NCBI GenBank assembly: GCA_011525745.1
Contig: WYBU01000112.1
Location: forward strand, 1 to 61,387
DNA: 61,387 nucleotides
Source of the DNA: Planctomycetaceae bacterium
GTDB lineage: Bacteria > Planctomycetota > Phycisphaerae > UBA1845 > UTPLA1
Direction: 5' to 3'
Shown here: positions 17,588 to 25,121 of the stretch, piece by piece
Layout: each line of letters starts with the position of its first letter
Position numbering within the stretch: the first letter of the stretch is position 1
The notes under the pieces: model-generated
What the model saw: the letters and a program-made list of their open reading frames with translations, nothing else
Database searches by the model: none
What the model was told of the DNA's origin: nothing
Translations under genes and position numbers: made by a program

Positions 17588-18940
17588 TCACGTCCTCAAC
17601 CGCCGGCACTGCTCGCGAATCAGCCCCGCCGTCTCGTCGATCACATCCGCCGTAATGTCCAGCGCCGGCCGCAGGCGCACCGACCGCCGGCCGCTTCGGA
17701 CTGTCAGCAGCCCGATCTCAAAGCAGCCGCGCCAAAAGCGGTCGCGCGTCTCGGTATCGAGCAGATCGAACGCCATCATCAGCCCGCGTCCGCGCGCCGC
17801 CCGGATCACCGGCTCTTCGGCGGCGATCGCCTCGAGCTGGGCCAGCATCCGCCGCCCCATTCGATCGGCGTTGCCGACGAGGTCCTCGGTCTCATACAGA
17901 TGCAGAAGCTGCTTGCACCGAACCATGTCGACGATGTTCCCGCCCCACGTCGAGTTGATGCGACTCGGGAGCCGGAAGACGTTGTCCTTGACTTCGTCCA
18001 GCCGGGGGCCGGCCATCACGCCGCACACGCGCGCTTTCTTGCCGAAGGCCAGCAGGTCGGGCGTCACGCCGAAGTGCTGGCAGCACCACATCTTTCCCGT
18101 GATGCCCATGCCCGACTGCACCTCGTCGAAAATCAGCAGCATCTCGTGCGCGTCGCACAGCCGCCGCAACATACGGAAGAATTCCGCCCGGAAGTGATTG
18201 TCACCGCCCTCGCCCTGGATCGGCTCGACGATGACCGCCGCGATCTCGTGCGGCCGCGCCTCGATCGCCGACAATATCTGCCGCTCGGTCTCGCGCTCGT
18301 CGGCCGCCGCCTTTTCCGAGCGGGCCGCCTCGGGGAGCGAAAAGTCGATGCGCGGGTTGCTCACGCGCGGCCAGTCGAACTTGGCGAAATAGTCGGTCTT
18401 GCGCGGATCGGTGTTCGTCAGACTGAGCGTGTAGCCGCTGCGCCCGTGGAAGGCCTCGCGGAAGTGCAGGATTTGCGTGCCGCGCTCTCCGCGCCCGGCC
18501 GCAATGTTGCGGCGCACCTTCCAATCCATCGCCGCCTTGAGCGCGTTTTCGACGGCCGGCGCGCCGCCTTCGATGAAGAAAAACCGCTCAAGCGGCGGCA
18601 GTCCCGCCACGCGCCACAGGGCGTCAACAAACTCGGCATAGGCGGTCGAGTAAACGTCCGAGTTGGCCGTTTTCAGGTTCGCCGCCGCCGTCAGCTCTTC
18701 GCGCGCTTCCGGCCGGTCGAAGTAGGGATGATTGAATCCCACCGCCATCGTCGCGTAGAAGCCGTACATGTCGATCAGTGAACGTCCGCTCGGCGCATCG
18801 ACGAAGCGGCTGCCGCGGCTGCGCTCCAGGTCGATGACGAGGCCGAAGCCATCCACAAGAACATGCTTTTTCAACTCCGAAACAACATCTTGCGGTCGTA
18901 TGTTCCCCGACCGATGGGATTCTTGCATGGTCGCGTGCAT
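17588..18940 (-). CDS. lat: L-lysine 6-transaminase
   Basis: The 450-residue product is a class III PLP aminotransferase. It has FFFIEGGAPAVENALKAAMDW, HFREAFHGRSGYTLSLTNTD, IVEPIQGEGGDN, LLIFDEVQSGMG and the PLP-lysine segment LLAFGKKARVCG, all characteristic of lysine epsilon-aminotransferase rather than ornithine or GABA enzymes. The reaction moves the epsilon-amino group of lysine to 2-oxoglutarate, giving 2-aminoadipate semialdehyde and glutamate. ATG 18940 follows AAGGCGG; the open frame goes further up to 19021. No semialdehyde dehydrogenase or other lysine-degradation gene is adjacent, so its pathway (catabolism, or supply of pipecolate or alpha-aminoadipate) is open. Confidence 0.87.
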   Translation of the reverse strand: MHATMQESHRSGNIRPQDVVSELKKHVLVDGFGLVIDLERSRGSRFVDAPSGRSLIDMYGFYATMAVGFNHPYFDRPEAREELTAAANLKTANSDVYSTAYAEFVDALWRVAGLPPLERFFFIEGGAPAVENALKAAMDWKVRRNIAAGRGERGTQILHFREAFHGRSGYTLSLTNTDPRKTDYFAKFDWPRVSNPRIDFSLPEAARSEKAAADERETERQILSAIEARPHEIAAVIVEPIQGEGGDNHFRAEFFRMLRRLCDAHEMLLIFDEVQSGMGITGKMWCCQHFGVTPDLLAFGKKARVCGVMAGPRLDEVKDNVFRLPSRINSTWGGNIVDMVRCKQLLHLYETEDLVGNADRMGRRMLAQLEAIAAEEPVIRAARGRGLMMAFDLLDTETRDRFWRGCFEIGLLTVRSGRRSVRLRPALDITADVIDETAGLIREQCRRLRT

Positions 18941-19245
18941 TGAAAGCCGCCTTCCGGCACGAATGCCCCATCCGGCGGCGCGGCGCCGAAGCCCGCGCTT
19001 CAACCGGTCCGTTATGGTCAATTACAGTCCGCGAAATCCGATGGACCGCTGCGTCGGCAAACGCATGAACCGCCGCAGCCGGCCGACATTTCCGATCAGG
19101 AATCGACTACACAAAACGTCTGAAATGCGCGCGAAATTCTCCGGCGCAAGTACTGCAAACACCGCATCAAATGACGAAGATTTCGGACATGAACGCCGGA
19201 TGATACGGGGAACCGTAATCATCCATTGCGCAGGCATGCGGCAGA

Positions 19246-19265
19246 GTCCGAATCATATTTCGGAC
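19246..19265. promoter_or_regulatory. Operator-like inverted repeat upstream of lat
   Basis: GTCCGAA and TTCGGAC flank a 6-base spacer. One arm is part of a direct repeat (ATTTCGGAC) seen also at 19180. Position, about 300 bases upstream of the lat start, suits a regulator site, but this is inference from symmetry alone. Confidence 0.25.
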
Positions 19266-19665
19266 CTGAATGTCGGCACAGTAATCTAGTCGCTGTGCGA
19301 TCATCACCCATCATTGTAGCAATCGTCCGCCGCTCTCGCCAACCATCCGCTGAAAGCACGCACATGTTCCTTCCACAGCCTTCAACGGCGATGCGAATAT
19401 GGGTACTTCTGCCCAGGCGAAACAGCCCGCGCGCGTGGGATTCTTACCACCCGCCCGACCGCGGCCGACGCTCCGCAATCAGCTAATCGCGAAAAGCACG
19501 CAGCAAACACCGATGATGGCGTGATCAAGCCAAGCCGGTACGCCCTGCAACCCATGGCACACCGCTTGCACCTATTCACGATGACGACACGAGACGCCGA
19601 CATGAACAGTGACGAGCGTTTCGGCGAGTCTAACGCTTCAAGTTGCTTTTCCAACACCGCGCCGT

Positions 19666-19705
19666 GGAGGTCGCCGTCTCACCGACGGCGGCCTCCCTTT
19701 TTTTT
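19666..19705 (+). terminator. Intrinsic terminator with no known plus-strand gene before it
   Basis: GGAGGTCGCCGTC (19666-19678) pairs with GACGGCGGCCTCC (19684-19696) with one G-U pair and a 5-base loop; C then eight Ts follow (19698-19705). The T-run is only on the plus strand, while both flanking genes are on the minus strand. Confidence 0.85.
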
Positions 19706-19750
19706 CATCCCCTCAAATCGTCCGGAAACAAGCGGCGCCTTCGCATTCGG

Positions 19751-19823
19751 GTGGCGCGGTCATGCCCCCGACCGAGTCGGGCTTGGCGCTTTCGAGAAAC
19801 GTGTCTGGAGAGGGCCTGGCCGT
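19751..19823 (+). repeat. 73-bp palindromic element, copy 1
   Basis: Starts GTGGCGCGGTCATGCCC and ends with GGGCCTGGCCGT. By position it is about 68% identical to the copy at 58044-58116 with no gaps. Its arms pair at about 11 of 15 positions. It lies downstream of the minus-strand btpA-like gene. Confidence 0.6.
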
Positions 19824-19916
19824 GTTGAGACGCCGCGTGGCCGGGGCAATCCACGGGGTTTCAACGCCGCAACGCCTGAAAACGGCAATAAATGTAATTT
19901 ATTTCCGCACGATGCA

Positions 19917-20735
19917 TCACACCCGCACGGAACGCACAAGCTCGCGTACCCGCCGACCATCCAGCGGCGCCTCGGTTCGGCCCCCGCGCTTCAGGCACGT
20001 GCCGACAATCAACCCGTCCGCGATGTCGGCCAGAGCCGCGGCTTGCCGCGCCGTCACGCCGCTGCCGACCCACACCGGCCGGTTTGGAACGGCCTGTTTC
20101 ACGCAGCGCACGTCGGCCACATCGGTCGCCTGCCCCGTCGCGGCGCCGCTGACGATCAACCCGTCCGCCAAGGCCCGGTAGGCCGTGTCCCGCGCGGCCT
20201 GAGCCAGATCGGGCTGGCTGACCGCGACCGCGTGTTTGACGTGTACATCCGCGAAGATGCGAACCGCGTCGCGACCCCGTGGGAGCAACGATGCCCGGCG
20301 CCTCACAATCTCGGCCGCACGGCCCGTCAGCACTCCCTGATCGGTGGCCATCACGCCACTGAAAACGTTGACGCGAATGAACGATGCGCCGCTGACCGCG
20401 GCAACGGCCAGTGCCGCCGCGCCGTCGTTACGCAGCACGTTGACGCCAACGGGACATTTCACGCGCCGCACGACGTGCTCGACAACGATCGCCATGGCCG
20501 CACCGGTCTCCGGCGGCGTTGAATCGGCCCAGAAAGGATGATCGCCGTAATTCTCGACCACCACGGCGTCAAAACCGGCCTCGATCAGCGTCGACGCTTC
20601 GCGAACAGCCGATTCGACGATCGACGACATCGGCAGCTTCGCCAGGGGCGCACCCGGCAGCGCTGGAAGATGAACCATGCCGATCAACTGGCACCGCCCG
20701 CGGCCGGCCGGTTTGCTACGTGGATTCTGTCTCAA
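19917..20735 (-). CDS. BtpA/SgcQ family protein
   Basis: The 272-residue product is a TIM-barrel protein of the BtpA/SgcQ family: LIGMVHLPALPGAP at the start, EAGFDAVVVENYGD, VNVLRNDGAAALAVAAVSGASFIRVN cut by short loops, DVHVKHA, VSGAATGQAT and VWVGSGVTARQAAAL. In cyanobacteria BtpA helps stabilise photosystem I; in other bacteria, family members occur in sugar-metabolism contexts and their reaction is not settled. No photosynthesis genes are here. The start appears to be TTG at 20735, supported by AAGGCGGG eight bases upstream; ATG at 20678 would cut into the conserved N-terminus. Confidence 0.8.
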   Translation of the reverse strand: MRQNPRSKPAGRGRCQLIGMVHLPALPGAPLAKLPMSSIVESAVREASTLIEAGFDAVVVENYGDHPFWADSTPPETGAAMAIVVEHVVRRVKCPVGVNVLRNDGAAALAVAAVSGASFIRVNVFSGVMATDQGVLTGRAAEIVRRRASLLPRGRDAVRIFADVHVKHAVAVSQPDLAQAARDTAYRALADGLIVSGAATGQATDVADVRCVKQAVPNRPVWVGSGVTARQAAALADIADGLIVGTCLKRGGRTEAPLDGRRVRELVRSVRV

Positions 20736-20837
20736 CGAAACCCGCCTTCGCGCCGTTAGGACTCGCGCGGAAATAACTTGTACGAATCACTGGCCGTTGG
20801 GCGTCACAAATCTCAACAGGCGCTCGCCGATCTGCTT

Positions 20838-20857
20838 CACGGATTGCAAGCCCGTGC
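20838..20857 (-). repeat. Decayed GTGGCAC-type hairpin
   Basis: On the minus strand this reads CACGGGCTTGCAA then TCCGTG, close to the hairpin core at 58007-58030 with loop TTGCA. It sits 16 bases from the 73-bp element at 20874, the same pairing of repeat types as at 58007/58044. Confidence 0.4.
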
Positions 20858-20873
20858 AACGCGAGGATTCAAC

Positions 20874-20946
20874 ATGGCGAACCGCTCGCGAGGCGCGATT
20901 CTCGGCATGATTGAACCGTTCTCGCGCGAGGGCTTGACCATGCCAC
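20874..20946 (-). repeat. 73-bp palindromic element, copy 2
   Basis: Read on the minus strand it starts GTGGCATGGTCAAGCCC, with 14 of 18 arm positions able to pair. About 48 of 73 positions match the 58044 copy without gaps. The outermost G-C pair of the other copies is A-T here, with both arms changed. It lies downstream of the nuclease-like gene. Confidence 0.65.
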
Positions 20947-21017
20947 GGTTCCGTATCCTCTGTGGCCTTCTCTTGTTCCCTTTGCGCACCCCGACAGTCC
21001 TGACGTTTCGACGTTTC

Positions 21018-21938
21018 CTACGGCTCGCACCACAGTGAGCATGGCCGACATCCTGCCTCGCGCGCTTCGTTGACCGTCAGCGTCAATGGCTCGGCGGTGC
21101 GTCGCAGATGGGTACAGCCCTGGGGGTGATACGTGACGCCTTTCGCGGTGCGCTGTACGAGAGTCGCTCCGCTCGGCGACGGCAACGGCGACCACAGTCC
21201 CCTGCGCGCTGCACGGGCCGATTTCTCGGCCTCCGCATACGTTTGCCTTCGATCGAATCGCTGACTGTCGGGCCAGCCGTGCCCCGCGCCGATCAAAGCA
21301 GCGCCCACGTCGTCGCCATTGAGCACACGCACATAGGCGAGTCGTCGGCCCGAGCGATCCATGTGCGCCTGTTTGGCATTGGCCGGATCGTCCTCGAGCA
21401 CGACTTCGCGCCCGAGCGCCAATTCCTCCACGTAGCGTTTCGCCGCTGCGCCGAGCGGACAGTCCGCGCCAGGCGACACGACGCCGATCAGCCGCACCTT
21501 TTCGCTCACGCCGCCGATGCGAAACGTCCGCGCGTCGATGACCTCGACCACGCGGCCCGTCGCACGTTGCGTACTGGGCGACGATGTCGGCTGGCTCTGC
21601 GTCGCGGGCGGCGACGCCGCCGGTCGCGATGCGACTGGCTCCGCCGGCTTCGACTGCGGCGCGCCGCGCAACGGCGTCGTCTCTTCCAGCCGGGCACACG
21701 TCTTGCACTTGCGCCGGCCGGCGCGGATCGCATCGTCTTCGGAAGCGAACTTTACGCGCCGCGTGTCGCTGATCCGACGCGCGTGAACACAATCACGGGT
21801 ATGATAAACCTCGCTGCCCTGGGTTCCGACGATTTCGTCTCGCGCCCACGCCGCCGGCGGAAACGCAAATGCCACGGCCGTCAGCGCGATGACAGAGGAG
21901 AGAATCTGTCGATGCGGTTTGTTCCGTTTTCGAGTCAT
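21018..21938 (-). CDS. Exported SNase-like protein with degenerate active site and two Cys modules
   Basis: From ATG 21938 the 306-residue product has a signal peptide (IALTAVAFAFPPAAWA). Next comes a YHTRDCVHARR...GRRKCKTC module (about 45-81) like the Ada-type zinc-binding motif, and a Pro/Ser/Thr linker. A staphylococcal-nuclease fold follows (TGRVVEVIDARTFRIGG, KVRLIGVVSPG, DRSGRRLAYVRVL, about 127-249), and then a second module VTYHPQGCTHLRR...GCRPC. In the nuclease domain Arg149 and the GRRLAY arginine are kept, but the positions of Asp21, Asp40 and Glu43 of the S. aureus enzyme are Arg, Val and Gly. So calcium binding and catalysis are probably lost, and a nucleic-acid or protein binding role is more likely. 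It is divergent from the large lipoprotein gene. Confidence 0.8.
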   Translation of the reverse strand: MTRKRNKPHRQILSSVIALTAVAFAFPPAAWARDEIVGTQGSEVYHTRDCVHARRISDTRRVKFASEDDAIRAGRRKCKTCARLEETTPLRGAPQSKPAEPVASRPAASPPATQSQPTSSPSTQRATGRVVEVIDARTFRIGGVSEKVRLIGVVSPGADCPLGAAAKRYVEELALGREVVLEDDPANAKQAHMDRSGRRLAYVRVLNGDDVGAALIGAGHGWPDSQRFDRRQTYAEAEKSARAARRGLWSPLPSPSGATLVQRTAKGVTYHPQGCTHLRRTAEPLTLTVNEAREAGCRPCSLWCEP

Positions 21939-22085
21939 AGTGAAGCGGCATGTTACGTTCGGCCGCGGATTTCGACAACCGCCGTACGCGAGATGAGCGG
22001 CTATGTCGCGCGAACCTGCCTGAGCAGCCTGGGCACGCCGACGGCGCGTGACCTCGTCGGCGCGGCCAGTTCCGTTGCACACGGG

Positions 22086-23876
22086 ATGGAAGGCCGCGCG
22101 GCGCGGCGCGCGTCACGGCCAAGCGGCCCCTTTGAGCGACAGCCAAAGATTCGTGGCTCAACGCACGGGCCGCTTGACCGTGCCACGCGATCCGCGATCG
22201 CCGTCGTTGCGCTTGCATTCGCGATCCTCAACATCGCGGCCTGCAACGCGCCGCTCACGCAACGCCCGAACGACCAGCCCTCGACGCTAGGCGCGACGCA
22301 GGGCGTCGAACCGCACCGCGTCCACATCATCGCCGACTTCGACCGCTTCGCGTCCGCGAAGTTCCGCATCGACCCGCCCGATGAGCCGGCCGCCATTTCC
22401 ATCGAATCGGGCGCCGGCCGACCGGAAACAGGACCGCGCGGCCTGCGCGCGACGCTGCCGCCCAACGCCGCACTGATCGCCGATCCGGGCGGCGGCTGGG
22501 CCGGCGACTGGCGCGACTTCACGATGCTCGGCGCGGCGGTGCACTGCGAATCGGACGACGTGTCGATCGTACTGGAGCTGCGCTCCGGCTCCGCCGGCGA
22601 CCTCGTCTTTCGCACGTCGCCGATGCGCCTGCGCGCCGGTTGGAACAACGTGCGTTTCGATCTGGCCGACGCCGGCGCTCGACTCGACGCAGCTTACGTC
22701 GCCGCGATCGCGCTGCGCGTCGCTGAGCGCGCGGAGCCTGTCACGCTCTGGCTCGACGACCTGACTCTGCTGGACAACCGCCGCGACTTGCTGGGCACGC
22801 CTGATGGCCCCGAGGGCGCGCTCTACGCGCGGCAAATCGGCACGCGGCTGATCGTCGGCGCATCCGGCCGGTTCGAGCTGGTCTTTCAATCGGGACTCAT
22901 CACACGCTGCTATCAGACCGCCGTCGATCCCCACCGGCTGGCCAGCCTGTGTCTCAACGGGCCGCTGGGACCTGTCCCGCTGCCGATCCACTCCGCCGCG
23001 ATTCGCGCCGGCGAGGCGGTGTCCCTGGATGTCGCGGCCCTTGCCGCGTCCGGCGGCCCGTCGCGTCTGCGTCGTACCCACCGGCTTGTCGAGGCCAACG
23101 CGCTTCGCATCGTCGTGGAAGCCGAGTGGAGCTGGACCGTCGCGGAGTCGGCATCGCAGCCGACAACACCGGAGGCTTTGGTCTTTCGGTACGCGATCGA
23201 CGCCTGCGGCCGCGTTCACGTGGCGGTTCGCAGCGCCGCGGTCGAAACATTCGCGATGCCGCCGCCGTTTGCCGTATTCATCGACGCAGCCGACGACCGC
23301 GCCTGGCAGTTCGACGTCCAAAACACCGGTTCGCGCCGAGGCCGTTATCTGCGCGCCGCCGCCAGGGCCGCCGACGAACCCCGCGACGAGCTGATCTGGA
23401 TCGTCTGCGAGTACGGCGACGATGCCGGCCTGCGATCGCTGCGCCCCCTCGATTCGACGCTCAGCGCGGCCGTGCTCGCCGATCCGCGGGGACCGGCAGC
23501 GCCGCTGGTTCACCGTTCCGTCCTGCTCGTATGGCCCGGATTGTGGGCCGATCGCCCGGCTGATGCGCGGCTCTGGGCCGACGCCACGTGGCCGGCGCGC
23601 GCCGCCGGACCGCGCACGTCCGTCATGGCGTTCGATCCGATCGAGAACGCCTACCGCGTGGACTGCCGCTCCGGTCGCGCGCGGTTTTCGCTCGAAGAGG
23701 TTGGCGTCGTTCGTTTCCGGCCGATGCTGCTCCTCGACGGCACGAGCGGCCGCCGCGCATTCGTGACATGCAACGGGCTGATGATGAGGTCCGATCAGCG
23801 CGCCGCCGACGGCAGCGTGCTGGTCGAACTGCCGGAGATCCTCCGCCCGGCGAGCATTGAGATCATCGTGGAATGA
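22086..23876 (+). CDS. Large lipoprotein of unknown function
   Basis: The product has about 596 residues if it starts at ATG 22086. A hydrophobic signal (SAIAVVALAFAILNIAAC) ends in a lipobox Cys near residue 57. The mature part is beta-rich: residues about 80-220 resemble a carbohydrate-binding-like sandwich (WRDFTMLGAAVHCES, RAGWNNVRFDLADAGARLD, TLWLDDLTLLDNR), as in polysaccharide-associated planctomycete proteins. The remainder (about 240-596) has no recognised domain. No in-frame start lies between ATG 22086 and the signal helix, so the 5' end includes the 72-bp repeat at 22115-22186, which codes about 24 residues ahead of the signal sequence. The overlong n-region is odd, and a start further upstream cannot be excluded. 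Confidence 0.65.
   Translation: MEGRAARRASRPSGPFERQPKIRGSTHGPLDRATRSAIAVVALAFAILNIAACNAPLTQRPNDQPSTLGATQGVEPHRVHIIADFDRFASAKFRIDPPDEPAAISIESGAGRPETGPRGLRATLPPNAALIADPGGGWAGDWRDFTMLGAAVHCESDDVSIVLELRSGSAGDLVFRTSPMRLRAGWNNVRFDLADAGARLDAAYVAAIALRVAERAEPVTLWLDDLTLLDNRRDLLGTPDGPEGALYARQIGTRLIVGASGRFELVFQSGLITRCYQTAVDPHRLASLCLNGPLGPVPLPIHSAAIRAGEAVSLDVAALAASGGPSRLRRTHRLVEANALRIVVEAEWSWTVAESASQPTTPEALVFRYAIDACGRVHVAVRSAAVETFAMPPPFAVFIDAADDRAWQFDVQNTGSRRGRYLRAAARAADEPRDELIWIVCEYGDDAGLRSLRPLDSTLSAAVLADPRGPAAPLVHRSVLLVWPGLWADRPADARLWADATWPARAAGPRTSVMAFDPIENAYRVDCRSGRARFSLEEVGVVRFRPMLLLDGTSGRRAFVTCNGLMMRSDQRAADGSVLVELPEILRPASIEIIVE
22115..22186 (-). repeat. 72-bp palindromic element, copy 3, inside a gene start
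   Basis: Arms CACGGCCAAGCGGCCC and GGGCCGCTTGACCGTG (from 22114) pair over 16 bases with one G-U-type mismatch, the best stem of the four copies. The inner arm differs from the other copies, with matching changes on both sides. It overlaps the coding start of the lipoprotein gene. Confidence 0.7.
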
Positions 23877-23885
23877 CGCGCCGGC

Positions 23886-24308
23886 TCAAAGCCGCGAACG
23901 AATCGCGGCGCGAATCTGCTCGGCCCGGCCTTCGGCGTACTTGCCGGCATTCCAGCGGTAGCCCAGTCCGTCATCGGCGCGCCGTGGAATCAGATGAAAA
24001 TGAACGTGAAAAACGGCCTGTCCGCTCTCGCGGCCGTTGTTCTGGAGGATGTTCAGACCCGTCGCGCCCACGGCCGATCGAATCGCCTCGGCGAGGCGCG
24101 GCAGATGTCGCGTCAGGCGCGCCACGTCCTCGCCGCTCATCTCCTCGATGCGCGCGACGTGCCGCTTGGGAATCAGCAGCGTGTGGCCTTCGCTCAGCGG
24201 TGCAATGTCGAGGAACGCCAGGCAATCGGCGTCCTCATGGACCGACGCGGATGGAATTGCTCCCGACGCAATCTTGCAGAAGATGCAGTCCGAGGACGAA
24301 GTGGACAT
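23886..24308 (-). CDS. HIT family hydrolase
   Basis: The 140-residue product has the histidine triad HVHFHLIPR near the C-terminus, plus CIFCKIASGAIPS and DIAPLSEGHTLLIPKRH, matching the HinT/HIT branch of nucleotide hydrolases and transferases that cleave adenosine phosphoramidates or similar bonds. The N-terminal CxxC is common in bacterial HIT proteins and may bind zinc. Start ATG 24308 removes an unrelated upstream extension. It is the last gene of the minus-strand ribosomal block, 114 bases after rplQ, and may be read through from it. Confidence 0.9.
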   Translation of the reverse strand: MSTSSSDCIFCKIASGAIPSASVHEDADCLAFLDIAPLSEGHTLLIPKRHVARIEEMSGEDVARLTRHLPRLAEAIRSAVGATGLNILQNNGRESGQAVFHVHFHLIPRRADDGLGYRWNAGKYAEGRAEQIRAAIRSRL

Positions 24309-24422
24309 TCGCGCCTCCTGTCGATCTCCGCGCGGACCGCGAAGGGCTGGCCCGCGAGCATGGGGCCGCAGGGGGCCCGCCACAGGCACGTCCGGGCGTC
24401 GAGACCGACGCTTGGCGGATGC

Positions 24423-25094
24423 CTATGCGCCGCCCGCCTCGCCTTCCCCGGAAGGCGCCGCCGTGGATTCGGTCCGGCTGGCGCGGCGCGACTTGATTTT
24501 GCCCTCGGCAAATGCCGTGCGACCTTCCGCCCGCTTCTTGCGGCGGCTGGGGGCCGGCTTGCGCAAGCCTCCCGCCGGCGGCTCTTCCTCGCCGACGAGT
24601 TGCAGCACGGCCAGTTGCGAATTGTCGCCGATGCGGTGCCGGGCCAGCCGCACGATGCGCGTGTAACCGCCCGGGCGCTCCTTGTAGCGCGGCGCGATTT
24701 CGGTCATGAGCCGGTGAACGACCGACGTGGCCACGAACGGTATTTTTTTCTTGTTGTAGCTGGCGGGCACGACGCCCGTGCGCATGCGTCGTCCGCTGCG
24801 GGCCTGCATCACGCGGCGGCGCTGGGCGTCGCTCATCGTGATGTAGGCTTCTTCGTTTTCGCCCGGAATGATCGCCCGATCGGACAGCATCGCGATCACG
24901 CGCTGCCGCGCCGCCAGCGTGCCGCGCCGCGCGACGGTGATCAGCCGCTCGACGAACGGCCGCACGTCCTTGGCTTTGGTGACCGTCGTGCGGATCTCGC
25001 CGTGCTCGAACAGGCTCTGGGCCAGGTTCCGGCGCATCGCCAGGCGATGAGCCGACGTGCGCGCCAGATGACGACCGGATTTGCGATGACGCAT
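24423..25094 (-). CDS. rplQ: 50S ribosomal protein L17, enlarged
   Basis: At 223 residues this is much longer than the usual 115-130. The N-terminal L17 core (MRHRKSGRHLARTSAHRLAM, LFEHGEIRTTVTKAKDVRPF) and the later core (VVHRLMTEIAPRYKERPGGY, AVLQLVGEE) are intact. About 40 residues are inserted between them (around 70-115), and a basic Ala/Arg/Glu tail of about 45 residues follows. L17 sits near the peptide exit side of the large subunit. As in most bacteria it follows rpoA. Confidence 0.95.
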   Translation of the reverse strand: MRHRKSGRHLARTSAHRLAMRRNLAQSLFEHGEIRTTVTKAKDVRPFVERLITVARRGTLAARQRVIAMLSDRAIIPGENEEAYITMSDAQRRRVMQARSGRRMRTGVVPASYNKKKIPFVATSVVHRLMTEIAPRYKERPGGYTRIVRLARHRIGDNSQLAVLQLVGEEEPPAGGLRKPAPSRRKKRAEGRTAFAEGKIKSRRASRTESTAAPSGEGEAGGA

Positions 25095-25121
25095 CGCGAA
25101 TGCTCCTTCCTGCGGTCCGGA

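Larger units (their letters stand above)
18941..19916. other. Large intergenic region with operator-like repeats and a terminator
   Basis: Nearly 1 kb lies between the start of lat and the end of the btpA-like gene (both minus strand). It holds two ATTTCGGAC(A/C)TGAA direct repeats (19180 and 19257), an inverted repeat GTCCGAA/TTCGGAC at 19246-19265, a plus-strand terminator at 19666-19705, and a 73-bp palindromic element at 19751-19823. No open frame has a credible start and protein content. The terminator implies a plus-strand transcript, possibly a small RNA. Confidence 0.5.
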
